64,000 nt of DNA from Flavobacterium sp. N1736 (GCF_025947065.1 NZ_CP109994.1:4154001-4218000); one strand, 5' to 3'; shown: positions 43,703 to 51,857, counted from the stretch's first letter. Notes: a model not told the origin generated them from the letters alone. Program-made: numbers and translations.

Positions 43703-46320
43703 TTTCGGTAATGATTGAAAACCAAAAATAAGCCAATTACAGCCAATAAACTAATCATGTAAAAGATATAATTGCTCGGTTTTTCTTCTGCAGCAATAGA
43801 TCCGTAATAAACAAAAGAACTCCAATAATAAGGCGATTTCTTAGCATTTGAAATCGATTTATCATTCAAAAAGTCCAGTTTTGCATTTGCATTCGCTTCA
43901 AAATAAGGAACATTATTTTTGATGTTTTTATAAAAATCAGTCATAAAAACAGATGTTGTATAATCGTTCACTTTCCACAGCGAAAATAATAAATTCTGCG
44001 CTCCCGCAAACTGAAAACCCCTTGCAACGCTCATTGCGCCTTCCGCTTTGTAGAGTTTCCCAATTCCGGTTTCGCAGGCACTTAAAACCACCAAATCCGG
44101 ATTTATATTAAGATTGTACAATTCAGAATATAAAATTTCCTGATCATAAAACTTAATACTCGCCGGAGTTTCAATATCACCCGAAGAAGCATGCGTACTC
44201 AAATGTAAAATCGAATATTGATTTGCATTATTTTTAAAATTGGCAAATGAAGCCTGAGCATTTTCTAAATATTTCCCCTTAAAACTACTTCGAATCGATT
44301 CCAGTTCATTCTTCGAATAACCCAATTCAAAAGCTGTTTTTTCGAAAACCGGAAAAACGCCCAAAACTGTTTTTTCTGAATTTGAAACAGGTTTAGAATT
44401 GAGATAAAAACTAGCCGAAGTATTATACCCAATTTTAAAATCATTCAGCAAATAATGCATTTTAGCAAAATTTGTTGTAGAAGATTCTTTCGTAATTAAA
44501 GCTTCAAAAGGCAGAAAATTTAAAATACCGTCAGGAATAATGATGAGGTTTTTATGGATTGTATTTTGAGGTAATTTCAACATATGATAAACATCGTATC
44601 CAGTGTGATTATATCCCGAAATATTATTAATAATATTATTTGAGCTGTTGAAATAATCAAGAAATGTTGCAATTGTCGGAATTGCAGTATCAGTAATATA
44701 AATATGATTTAGAGTAATTCGGTTCTTTTGCAAAGTGAAATAATATAGAAATTCAGAACCCATAAAATAATAAACCATAACCGCTTTATCTTTCTCTAAT
44801 TTTGAGAATAAAGCTTTTAAATCAAAATTTTCAGGAATATAATCCAGATTTTCAGACTCGATTTTTTTCAGCGAAAGCATCAGTTCATTTTGCTTTTTTA
44901 TTGCCGAATTTATATTCGAAATATTCGCCGAATTTCCTTTTTGCTGTTCTTTTAAAATAACATTATTTAAGTTTTGAAGTTGCTGTAAAAGCTGTTTTTC
45001 TTCTGCAGAAGCACTTTTAATATTCGAACGATAACCTTTCAATATTCCTGATTTTGTTCTTTCAGATAACTGAAAAGCTTCTTTCAGATATTCGATTTTG
45101 TTTTCCTTTTGATACAATCTGTCATAAATCGAAATGCATTTTTCTGTACGATTTCGTGCCCGAATTTGTGTAATGATTTTCGAATTTTCATAAACCACAA
45201 GGTTCATCAATAAATCTTCAATACGAAAAGAAAGCCGAAAAGCTTCAAGCGTTTTTTTAAGCTGATTTTGTCGAACGAAAATTTCTGCCTGTAAATCAAG
45301 AACATCAATTAAAACCGTTTCTGCATACAATTCATTTTCATTAGGAAGAATATTTTTTGAATTGTAATTCGGAATCAGGATTTTAAAAATAGCCTGGATT
45401 TGCTTTGCACTTTCATCAAATTTTTGTTCATCAAAAAGTAGTAAAGCTTTTTCATAATACAGCTTTGCAATTTTTCTGGGTTGTTGGTTCGGAGTTTCAA
45501 AAAACAGTTTTTCAGCTTTTTCTAAATAAGAATCCGCAATATCAAAGTTTTGCCATTGCCTGTTTAATGAAGCTAAATTTCTATAAGAATTCGATAACGT
45601 TTCAGATTGATCTTTTTCGTTTTTTAAATACTGTATTGAAGATTCAAAAGCCTTTTCGGAATTATCGCGGGAATTTACAACGAACACCAATTTCTGAGAA
45701 TCTAATAAATAACTATTCCCCAAATTATTCAGTAAAATGCCTTTTTGAACATTCGATAATTGCTCTGTTTTTAAAGTGCTTTCTAATAATTCAATTGCCA
45801 AAGAAGTTTTACCGGAACTCTGATACACATTTGATAAATTGAGAATTGCAGCAAATTTTTGTTTCTGAGATTCAGGATAGTTTTTAGACGTATTTACGAT
45901 AAAAAAATACTGCTTTATAATGTTTTCTGCGTTGTCATAATCGCCCAAAACAGTATATAAGTTACCCAAAGGTTTCAGGCAAAATTCAATAATATCATAA
46001 TTAGAAAGCTGTTTTTTCTGATAGATTTGCCATGCTTTTTCATAACTTGAAATCGCTTTTTGAGTTTGCCCAAATTGGTTTTCATAATACGCTTTATTGC
46101 AGTTTAAAACCACAATCGCCAATAATTCATCTTTAGTTTTAGGCTTAGCGTTTTTCCAAAAAGCAGTTTCAGTATTCGTTAAATTTTGCAAAGCTTTCGC
46201 CGAAGGATTCGCCACAAAAACATCAATTGCATTATATATTTTATCTTCAGAATTCAGCGATTTCTGCCCGAATAAAATCAGAGTTGAGAAGAATAAAATA
46301 GAGCAATATAGTTTTGTCAT
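43654..46320 (-). CDS. TPR-CHAT domain protein (caspase-like peptidase) with C-terminal membrane helix
   Basis: 888 residues. Signal-like N-terminus (MTKLYCSILFFSTLILFGQ); a long array of TPR-like helices (about 30-450) with a coiled-coil section; a CHAT peptidase domain (about 560-830) with the dyad His710 in HLSTHASSG and Cys749 in LSACETG; a following GFQFAGAQNLLFSLWKVND motif; and a membrane helix near 850-872 with a basic tail. CHAT is the separase/caspase-like clan CD family. The signal peptide and helix suggest a periplasmic enzyme anchored in the inner membrane. It overlaps the retropepsin gene downstream. Confidence 0.88.
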   Translation of the reverse strand: MTKLYCSILFFSTLILFGQKSLNSEDKIYNAIDVFVANPSAKALQNLTNTETAFWKNAKPKTKDELLAIVVLNCNKAYYENQFGQTQKAISSYEKAWQIYQKKQLSNYDIIEFCLKPLGNLYTVLGDYDNAENIIKQYFFIVNTSKNYPESQKQKFAAILNLSNVYQSSGKTSLAIELLESTLKTEQLSNVQKGILLNNLGNSYLLDSQKLVFVVNSRDNSEKAFESSIQYLKNEKDQSETLSNSYRNLASLNRQWQNFDIADSYLEKAEKLFFETPNQQPRKIAKLYYEKALLLFDEQKFDESAKQIQAIFKILIPNYNSKNILPNENELYAETVLIDVLDLQAEIFVRQNQLKKTLEAFRLSFRIEDLLMNLVVYENSKIITQIRARNRTEKCISIYDRLYQKENKIEYLKEAFQLSERTKSGILKGYRSNIKSASAEEKQLLQQLQNLNNVILKEQQKGNSANISNINSAIKKQNELMLSLKKIESENLDYIPENFDLKALFSKLEKDKAVMVYYFMGSEFLYYFTLQKNRITLNHIYITDTAIPTIATFLDYFNSSNNIINNISGYNHTGYDVYHMLKLPQNTIHKNLIIIPDGILNFLPFEALITKESSTTNFAKMHYLLNDFKIGYNTSASFYLNSKPVSNSEKTVLGVFPVFEKTAFELGYSKNELESIRSSFKGKYLENAQASFANFKNNANQYSILHLSTHASSGDIETPASIKFYDQEILYSELYNLNINPDLVVLSACETGIGKLYKAEGAMSVARGFQFAGAQNLLFSLWKVNDYTTSVFMTDFYKNIKNNVPYFEANANAKLDFLNDKSISNAKKSPYYWSSFVYYGSIAAEEKPSNYIFYMISLLAVIGLFLVFNHYRKWKIFTRFSKKRNTKK

Positions 46321-46338
46321 AAATGATTATTTTTTTTC

Positions 46339-46385
46339 CACAGAGATTCACAGAGAATTAAAAAAGAACTTCGTGTATCTCTGTG
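46339..46385. repeat. Short inverted repeat with CACAGAGA arms
   Basis: CACAGAGAT (46339-46347) and ATCTCTGTG (46377-46385) flank about 29 nt, with an extra direct CACAGAG copy at 46351. It fills the 71-bp gap between the PKD and CHAT genes. A repeat-family hairpin is more likely than a dedicated terminator, as no T run follows. Confidence 0.5.
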
Positions 46386-46391
46386 TTATGG

Positions 46392-48344
46392 CTAAAACTT
46401 CCAAATACCATAAAACTGGAAATAATTAAAACCCTGTTCAAAGTTAATGACGTAACGCGCGCCTAAACTCGGCCCGATTCTGGCAAAACCAGCGGTTAAA
46501 TCAAATAAAAGCCCCGTTTTAAAATCAGCAAAAGAGTTTTTTACTGTATTCGATGTTGTAGTTGTGCTGATTAAAAAATTTTCTTTATCACCTTCAAAAG
46601 TCTCGATTTTTATATTCTGATTTTGTTCTTCCGAAACATTTATATTCGCCTGAATTCCGGCGCCAATTCCAATATAATTATTAATATTATAGCGAAGCAA
46701 AATTGGAACTTCCCAATTAACGTTCTTATTTTCAGCAGTTGTAGTGGTACGCACCAATTGCCTTACGCCGTTTGGATTTGTATTTACTACATCTGTAATA
46801 GTAATGTCGTTATCGTATTTGTTTAAGGCATTTATCCATTCTGCCTGCCAATAAAAGCGATACGATTTAAAAGGTGAAATCGTTGCGCCAACAAAATAAC
46901 TGGTCGATTTATCTAAATCAGGATACAAATTATAACCTGCTTTTACACCAATCGAAATTCCGGGTAAAAATCGCGTCGTGGCATAATTGGTAATAATAGG
47001 TTCATTTTTATCAAAAATAATCGCCGTTCTGCTTCGGGTTTTTACTTTATGAAAATCTTCGGCAAACTTCATCGAATATTTTACAAAACCTTTTGTACTG
47101 TCTTTTTCGTGTACATTTTTTTGCTCGCTTCCCGGTAAATAAATATTTTTGAAAGTAAAAAAAATCTGTTTTTGCTTAATAATAGTATCGAGACAACTTA
47201 CGGTTGGTTCTTCACCTTTTGGGCAAATTGGACATTTTGGATACATATCTTCAATCTGGAATGTTTTTTTATCAAACATATCCGGAACATCCGTTTCTAA
47301 CCGAATCATTCTCGCCGGACCTTCGCCGTTGTTTTGAAAACGGGTTTTAAAATTTACACGTTTAAAACGAACCAATCTGTAATTCATAAAACTTCCGTTC
47401 GAGCCCATTTTGTTGGGATCGTGAGAAGTTACAATTTCCATTTCCAGATTTTTTATTTTGTGGTTTTTATAACTTCTGTTTGGTACAAAAATACCGCGCA
47501 TGGTAACTGTTGCGCTCGTATCTTTTATCATTTCGGGAGTTGTTTTAAACGTATAAAAAACATTATGCGTTTCTCCCGGATTGGCATCATCAAATTCTAA
47601 AACCGAAACATTATGATAGGTTTTATTCGCGTCTAATAACGAAGCATCAAGATCTTCTTCTGTAGTTGTATTTCGGTATTTTTTAATTTTGAGAATATTT
47701 TCAGCAGAAGCCACATAATTATTAGAATCGTCAATATCGTTAACAGAAGCAACAGTATTTTCTTTTACTTCGCGTTCGTTTGCATAAGTTCTAAAATCGA
47801 CTAATTCAAAATTATTGCTTTTAAATTGTTTCTCATTATAGAATAAATACAGCTTTCCGCTCGCAACATAATTCTCCATATTTTGATAACCTACTACAAC
47901 TACCATTTCCTGTTCCGGAATTGGATCGCAGTTTTTAATTATTGCAAATCCGTTTTGATCTGCCAGTGATGCAATGTCTTTATAATTAGTATCTGTAATG
48001 TCGTTTACAGCTACTTTTTTTGGTCGTGTTGCCGGAGGTTTTCCGTTGTCGTAATTGTTGGTTACGGCAAGTCTTGTGGTATAAGTTCCTTTGTTTTTAT
48101 AGACATGTTTTGGCTCTGCTTCTTTACTGTAATGACCGTCGCCAAGTTCCCATAAATAAGAATAACTTGGTTTTGGCGCACCCGAAATTGGTATTAACGG
48201 CGGGGTTTCAGGCTTATAAGTAACGGTATTTCCGTTTAAGATAAAACCAATATTGGCTCTGCGGGTTATGGTGTCTTTTACTTTGGTTTGTCCTATTGAG
48301 AAAATAGAAAATAGAATAAAGAAAATAGACAGTTGTGGTTTCAT
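46392..48344 (-). CDS. PKD-domain protein with probable C-terminal outer-membrane barrel
   Basis: 650 residues. Signal peptide MKPQLSIFFILFSIFSIGQ; a PKD fold (about 50-105, YLWELGDGHYSKEAEPKHVYKNKGTYTTRLAVTN); a beta-rich middle with a CPICPKGEEPTVSCLD cysteine cluster (about 368-385); and a C-terminal 190 residues (about 460-650) with alternating strands (GISIGVKAGYNLYPDLDKSTSYFVGATI..., ...GARYVINFEQGFNYFQFYGIWKF) ending in an aromatic residue, typical of an outer-membrane barrel. No T9SS sorting domain is present. First gene of the run PKD, CHAT, retropepsin, SprB, SprB. Role unknown; the PKD part might face the surface or the periplasm. Confidence 0.7.
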   Translation of the reverse strand: MKPQLSIFFILFSIFSIGQTKVKDTITRRANIGFILNGNTVTYKPETPPLIPISGAPKPSYSYLWELGDGHYSKEAEPKHVYKNKGTYTTRLAVTNNYDNGKPPATRPKKVAVNDITDTNYKDIASLADQNGFAIIKNCDPIPEQEMVVVVGYQNMENYVASGKLYLFYNEKQFKSNNFELVDFRTYANEREVKENTVASVNDIDDSNNYVASAENILKIKKYRNTTTEEDLDASLLDANKTYHNVSVLEFDDANPGETHNVFYTFKTTPEMIKDTSATVTMRGIFVPNRSYKNHKIKNLEMEIVTSHDPNKMGSNGSFMNYRLVRFKRVNFKTRFQNNGEGPARMIRLETDVPDMFDKKTFQIEDMYPKCPICPKGEEPTVSCLDTIIKQKQIFFTFKNIYLPGSEQKNVHEKDSTKGFVKYSMKFAEDFHKVKTRSRTAIIFDKNEPIITNYATTRFLPGISIGVKAGYNLYPDLDKSTSYFVGATISPFKSYRFYWQAEWINALNKYDNDITITDVVNTNPNGVRQLVRTTTTAENKNVNWEVPILLRYNINNYIGIGAGIQANINVSEEQNQNIKIETFEGDKENFLISTTTTSNTVKNSFADFKTGLLFDLTAGFARIGPSLGARYVINFEQGFNYFQFYGIWKF

Positions 48345-48412
48345 AACTAGATAATTTTGAGTTCTAAAATAATCAGAATTAAACTATTGGGTACAATTCG
48401 TAAAAATTTAAT

Positions 48413-48545
48413 TTAACACATAGAAACATAGATTTTCTTCTTTTAAATAAGGATTAAAATAAATGATACATCATTTACATAGCTATGTTTATTAAAATAA
48501 GTGAAAAGTCTTTTTTGCGCATGCAAACTATGTTCTATGTGTTAA
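48413..48545. repeat. 133-bp inverted-repeat element, copy 2
   Basis: TTAACACATAGAAACATAG (48413-48431) and CTATGTTCTATGTGTTAA (48528-48545) are inverse complements with one base missing. The overall length equals copy 1 (22362-22494). The interiors agree in the CTATGTT and TAAGTGAAA words but otherwise diverge. Confidence 0.75.
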
Positions 48546-48598
48546 AAATAATTACAATTGATTCAGAATTAATTTTAAAACAGGATTAAATGTAAAAA

Positions 48599-48623
48599 AA
48601 AGTGATGAGCAAATCATCACTTT
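48599..48623 (-). terminator. Terminator after the lipoprotein gene
   Basis: A 10-bp stem (48599-48608 with 48614-48623, AAAGTGATGA) around a GCAAA loop with T run on the minus strand, 21 nt after the stop codon. Confidence 0.8.
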
Positions 48624-48644
48624 TTCTTAAAAGTATTTTGTAAG

Positions 48645-49634
48645 TTACTGAATAGCATTGATTGCAGCTACCAATTGCGCTTCTGTGCCAACTGTTGTTT
48701 CGGCAATAGTAAAGGTATAAACATCATTTGCAGCAACAGTTACGGCTTTAATTGCATAACGCCATTGCCCATTATCTTCGGTCACAAAAATCACGTGACA
48801 AGCTAAACCTATAGGAATTTGTCCGTAGTGTTCGCTAAATAATCCTTGAGCTGTATAAGTGTCAAGTTTAGCAAGCGCATTTGTTCCTTCGCCATCGTAA
48901 GAAAGATAAACAGCACTGTTTTCGTTGTCATAACCTTCCGGAGCATCAACAAGAAGCGTAGTTTTTGGTCTTGGATCACTGTAAAAACGGTCAACGTTTG
49001 TCCATCCAAAATTTCCAAATGTTACATAATAATTCGCTCCTTCGCCTTGTACGCCGCCTTTTCCGTTACCGCCGGTTCCATCGGCATTTGGTCTTGCATC
49101 TTTCCAGGCTAATTCGCCTTTATCATCGATTACGCCAGTCCATAAAGTCATGGCATTATCAAGACCGTCCGTTAAAGCAGTTGGAACAATTAAATTCATC
49201 GTACAAGATGTTTGAAGTTCAACCCCGCCTTGTGTTGCTTTTATAAAAAATTCACCACCAGAAATTAATAAGTTTTTCTTTCCGTCAGCAGTAATTCCCA
49301 TTGTAGGTTTGTTGGTAACCAACATCGTTCCTTTATCAAAAAGCTCGATGTATTCAATGTCAACAGATCCCGTTACAGGAGCTCCGTTTTTAGTTAAACA
49401 GTCACCGTTAATGCTTAATTTTACCCCTTTTGCAGATGTGATGGTTTTAACACCATCTCCCGCCATAATGGTAAATCTTTGTTTTGTGCTTGATACCCCT
49501 TTTTCGCTAATGCTTTTAAACGCTCCAGAAGTTGGCGGAAGAATAACGTTGTCATCTCCGTCGCTGTTGTCGCAGCTTACTAATGAAAATATTGCTAAGA
49601 ATAAAAGTCCGAATTTTTTAAAATTTGTGTTCAT
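48645..49634 (-). CDS. Predicted lipoprotein of unknown function
   Basis: 329 residues. Lipoprotein signal with lipobox LVSC (Cys21), followed by an acidic DNSDGDDN stretch that resembles the lipoprotein export signal for surface display in Bacteroidota (acidic residues just after the cysteine). The body is beta-rich with repeated 'GVKTITSAKGVKLSINGDCLTKNG' and 'GSVDIEYIELFDKGTMLVTNKPTMG' style strands. No enzyme motif is recognised. It lies upstream of the PKD-CHAT-retropepsin-SprB run on the same strand but has its own terminator. Function not known. Confidence 0.75.
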   Translation of the reverse strand: MNTNFKKFGLLFLAIFSLVSCDNSDGDDNVILPPTSGAFKSISEKGVSSTKQRFTIMAGDGVKTITSAKGVKLSINGDCLTKNGAPVTGSVDIEYIELFDKGTMLVTNKPTMGITADGKKNLLISGGEFFIKATQGGVELQTSCTMNLIVPTALTDGLDNAMTLWTGVIDDKGELAWKDARPNADGTGGNGKGGVQGEGANYYVTFGNFGWTNVDRFYSDPRPKTTLLVDAPEGYDNENSAVYLSYDGEGTNALAKLDTYTAQGLFSEHYGQIPIGLACHVIFVTEDNGQWRYAIKAVTVAANDVYTFTIAETTVGTEAQLVAAINAIQ

Positions 49635-49717
49635 GATTTCTAGTTTTAAATAGTTAATTATAGTTATAGATGTTCGGGGTTGAAATTTTGTTACCCCTGT
49701 TTTTTATTTTTTTTAAT

Positions 49718-50017
49718 TTATTTTGAAAAGCACTTTTCTTCAAATAGATTTCCGTCTTCGTCAAGTGCCACCAGAATATCTTTTTTCTGCGAAAGCGTAA
49801 TAATTAAACAGATCCAGATAATCGACCAAATACCCAAAGTTGCAATCGTTAAAAAAAGATGTAACGAATGATTGATTTCTTTTTTTTCTTTGGATAAAAC
49901 AGCATAAGGCAGTTTTTCGTTATGCTCGATAATGATAAAACCGTTTCTGATTTTTGCAGAAAGTGTTTTATGAAACTGATCCAGATTCTTTTGGTTTATA
50001 AATTGATAACTTTCCAT
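49718..50017 (-). CDS. Small membrane protein of unknown function
   Basis: 99 residues. A soluble N-terminal half (MESYQFINQKNLDQFHKTLSAKIRNGFIIIEHNEKLPYAVLSKEKK) is followed by one long or two short hydrophobic segments (about 51-77) and an acidic tail (DEDGNLFEEKCF). I do not recognise a family. It lies 83 nt upstream of the lipoprotein gene on the same strand, and diverges from the sigma-factor gene with 131 nt between, so it may share regulation with either. Coding potential is supported by the clean start and membrane-protein composition. Confidence 0.6.
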   Translation of the reverse strand: MESYQFINQKNLDQFHKTLSAKIRNGFIIIEHNEKLPYAVLSKEKKEINHSLHLFLTIATLGIWSIIWICLIITLSQKKDILVALDEDGNLFEEKCFSK

Positions 50018-50148
50018 TTTCTTTTAATATTTAATGGTTTTTAAAAGAGTTTTGTTTTGCTATATCAATTTGATTTTATAATTGTTACCCCATTATTGAG
50101 AATTTATTTTGAGATTCTTTTTACATTAGCTATCTAAAAGTTGTTTTT

Positions 50149-50733
50149 ATGAGCAAAATCAAAATTCATCCGGATCAAAAATATATTGAAGGACTTGCGG
50201 CGAATAACTCGGCGATCATTCAGGAGATTTATAAAAAGTTTGTTCCAAAAGTGGTCTTTTATATAAAGAACAATTCCGGCGATCAGGATCATGCACAAGA
50301 TGTGGTTCAGGAAATCATGATTTTGCTTTTTAATCAGGCAAAAGCCAAAACATTAGAATTAACCTGCCCGTTTGATGCCTACTTTTTCTTGTTATGCAAA
50401 AGAAAATGGCTCAACGAATTGAAAAAAATATCAAATAAAGGGGTAACAATTCAGGAAGATGTGGGATCTATAAATGAAGCCGGACTGGAATTGGTTGAAC
50501 AAACAGAACAGTTTAATGAAAAACAGCAGCTTTTTGATGCTATGTTTCTAAAATTAGGAGACAAGTGCCAGGAATTGCTAAAGCTGAGTTTTACCATCAA
50601 ATCGATGGAAGAAGTCGCCGAGAAACTAAACGTTACATACGGTTATGTTCGCAAGAAAAAATCATTATGCATTGGCCAGTTAACACAATGGATTCAGGAA
50701 AACAACAACTTTAAATCCCTAAAAAATAATTAG
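50149..50733 (+). CDS. RNA polymerase sigma-70 family (ECF-type) sigma factor
   Basis: 194 residues with region 2 (about 20-85, IYKKFVPKVVFYIKNNSGDQDHAQDVVQEIMILLFNQ) and region 4 (about 130-190, MEEVAEKLNVTYGYVRKKKSLCIGQLTQWI). The following gene, 2 nt away, encodes a membrane protein with the layout of an anti-sigma factor. It diverges from the small membrane protein and the lipoprotein and lies next to the PKD-CHAT-protease-SprB run, which makes that cluster a candidate target. Targets cannot be proven from the sequence. Confidence 0.88.
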   Translation: MSKIKIHPDQKYIEGLAANNSAIIQEIYKKFVPKVVFYIKNNSGDQDHAQDVVQEIMILLFNQAKAKTLELTCPFDAYFFLLCKRKWLNELKKISNKGVTIQEDVGSINEAGLELVEQTEQFNEKQQLFDAMFLKLGDKCQELLKLSFTIKSMEEVAEKLNVTYGYVRKKKSLCIGQLTQWIQENNNFKSLKNN

Positions 50734-50735
50734 TC

Positions 50736-51461
50736 ATGAACGAGGAACGTTACATAGCATTCGATCAATATCTTCAGGATGAAATGACTGCTGAAGAAAA
50801 AAGTGTTTTTGAAAAACAATTAGCCGAAGATCATGAATTTGCGTCAGAATTTGAGACTTTTAAAACGATCCATCTTCAATTAGAGACTAAATTTGGATAT
50901 GAACAGGAAAGAGAAGCTTTTAAAGAAAATGTATTGAAAGCGTCAGATAAACATTTCAATCAGCATAAAACAAAAGTAATACCGCTAAGACCTTGGTATT
51001 ATGGTGTTGCGGCATCAGTAGTTGTTTTAATTGGATTGTTCTTTTATAATGCCAGTCAAAAACCATCTTTTGAAGATTTTAATCATCCCGAACAAGCAAC
51101 TTTTACAGAAAGAGGTAATGTTGACGTACAATTAAAACAGGCAGAAAAAGCTTTTAATTTAAAAGAATATGCAAAGGCAATTGCGCTTTTTGAATCTTCT
51201 TTAAAAGAAAAAAACACACCCGAAATTCAATATTTTTATGGCGTTTCATTATTGCAAAAAAGTGAAATTAAAAAAGCCGAAGTTGTTTTTAACGAGTTAA
51301 AATCAGGAACTTCTGTTTATAAAGATAAAGCAACATGGAATTTGGCATTAATTAAACTGAAACAAAAAAAATACAAAGCCTGCAAAGAAATCTTACTTAC
51401 GATTCCTGACGATTATGAGGATTATGTTGAGGTTCAGATTTTGTTGAAGGAATTGGAATAA
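50736..51461 (+). CDS. Anti-sigma-like membrane protein with C-terminal TPR
   Basis: 241 residues. A cytoplasmic N-domain (1-85) beginning YIAFDQYLQDEMTAEEKSVFEKQLAEDHEFASEFE resembles the N-terminal helical region of Bacteroidota anti-sigma factors; one membrane helix (88-104); then a periplasmic part with three TPR-like helical pairs (about 130-241, AEKAFNLKEYAKAIALFESSLKE). It most likely holds the adjacent sigma factor at the membrane and senses an envelope signal through the TPR. It is 2 nt from the sigma gene and ends before a clear terminator. Confidence 0.75.
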   Translation: MNEERYIAFDQYLQDEMTAEEKSVFEKQLAEDHEFASEFETFKTIHLQLETKFGYEQEREAFKENVLKASDKHFNQHKTKVIPLRPWYYGVAASVVVLIGLFFYNASQKPSFEDFNHPEQATFTERGNVDVQLKQAEKAFNLKEYAKAIALFESSLKEKNTPEIQYFYGVSLLQKSEIKKAEVVFNELKSGTSVYKDKATWNLALIKLKQKKYKACKEILLTIPDDYEDYVEVQILLKELE

Positions 51462-51467
51462 AACAAA

Positions 51468-51492
51468 AAAAGCGACTTATAAAGTCGCTTTT
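51468..51492. terminator. Terminator after the anti-sigma gene
   Basis: An 11-bp stem (AAAAGCGACTT with its complement, 51468-51478 and 51482-51492) with a 3-nt loop, flanked by A and T runs, usable from both sides. The small minus-strand ORF ends at 51498. Confidence 0.8.
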
Positions 51493-51497
51493 CTATT

Positions 51498-51653
51498 TTA
51501 TTCAACATCCAGATAAGGATTTAAAATCTCGGCTAATTCATTGAGCCAATAAAAACCATCTTCGACGCTTTGTTTGTCAATTTGCAGGGTTTGATAATCT
51601 CGCATGATGCTTAAAGCAAGAATATAATTTAGTTTACGGATTGTTTTTGCCAT
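51498..51653 (-). CDS. Micro-ORF C, 51 residues
   Basis: Encodes MAKTIRKLNYILALSIMRDY...VEDGFYWLNELAEILNPYLDVE. It looks coding: hydrophobic and aromatic residues are well placed and it stops just before a terminator. It overlaps micro-ORF B by 25 nt in another frame. It could be the second half of a single gene broken by a small indel, since the end of B (NKSIEPEK) followed by MAKTIRKLNY would read as one helical protein of about 77 residues. No family recognised. Confidence 0.45.
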   Translation of the reverse strand: MAKTIRKLNYILALSIMRDYQTLQIDKQSVEDGFYWLNELAEILNPYLDVE

Positions 51654-51733
51654 TGTTTTTCCGGCTCAATCGATTTGTTAAAAAAATCAATTAGCCTCGT
51701 TTCGGCTTCTTTTGAAAGGGTGTTTGTACTCAT
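51629..51733 (-). CDS. Micro-ORF B, 34 residues
   Basis: Encodes MSTNTLSKEAETRLIDFFNKSIEPEKQWQKQSVN. The sequence up to IEPEK is helix-like and plausible; the last eight residues look like read-out past a frameshift into micro-ORF C. It overlaps micro-ORF A (51687-51857) by 47 nt in a different frame. It may be an intact small gene, or the 5' half of a broken one. Confidence 0.4.
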   Translation of the reverse strand: MSTNTLSKEAETRLIDFFNKSIEPEKQWQKQSVN

Positions 51734-51857
51734 GATTCAATACTTTTAGGGAATATAAACCCGCGTGGCTAAGGTGTCCTACGCTGTAAAGATAGCGTTG
51801 CAGTTGTTTCCAATACCGCCACCATACCACACGGGCAAGAATTTTTTCTGAGTTCAT
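51687..51857 (-). CDS. Micro-ORF A, 56 residues
   Basis: Encodes MNSEKILARVVWWRYWKQLQRYLYSVGHLSHAGLYSLKVLNHEYKHPF..., a basic, aromatic-rich peptide. Its frame runs across the hairpin-forming segment 51760-51835, so the bases may be constrained by RNA structure rather than by protein. It overlaps micro-ORF B. No family recognised; it could equally be a chance reading of a structured RNA. Confidence 0.3.
   Translation of the reverse strand: MNSEKILARVVWWRYWKQLQRYLYSVGHLSHAGLYSLKVLNHEYKHPFKRSRNEAN
51760..51835 (-). ncRNA. Candidate structured RNA segment
   Basis: On the minus strand the outer arms CCCGTGTGG (51835-51827) and CCACGCGGG (51768-51760) pair over 9 bp with a G-U wobble. An inner 5-bp stem ACGCT/AGCGT (51798-51794 with 51785-51781) closes a loop. 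It is far more GC-rich than its surroundings and lies upstream of micro-ORFs B and C. It could be a leader element or a small RNA. Confidence 0.3.
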
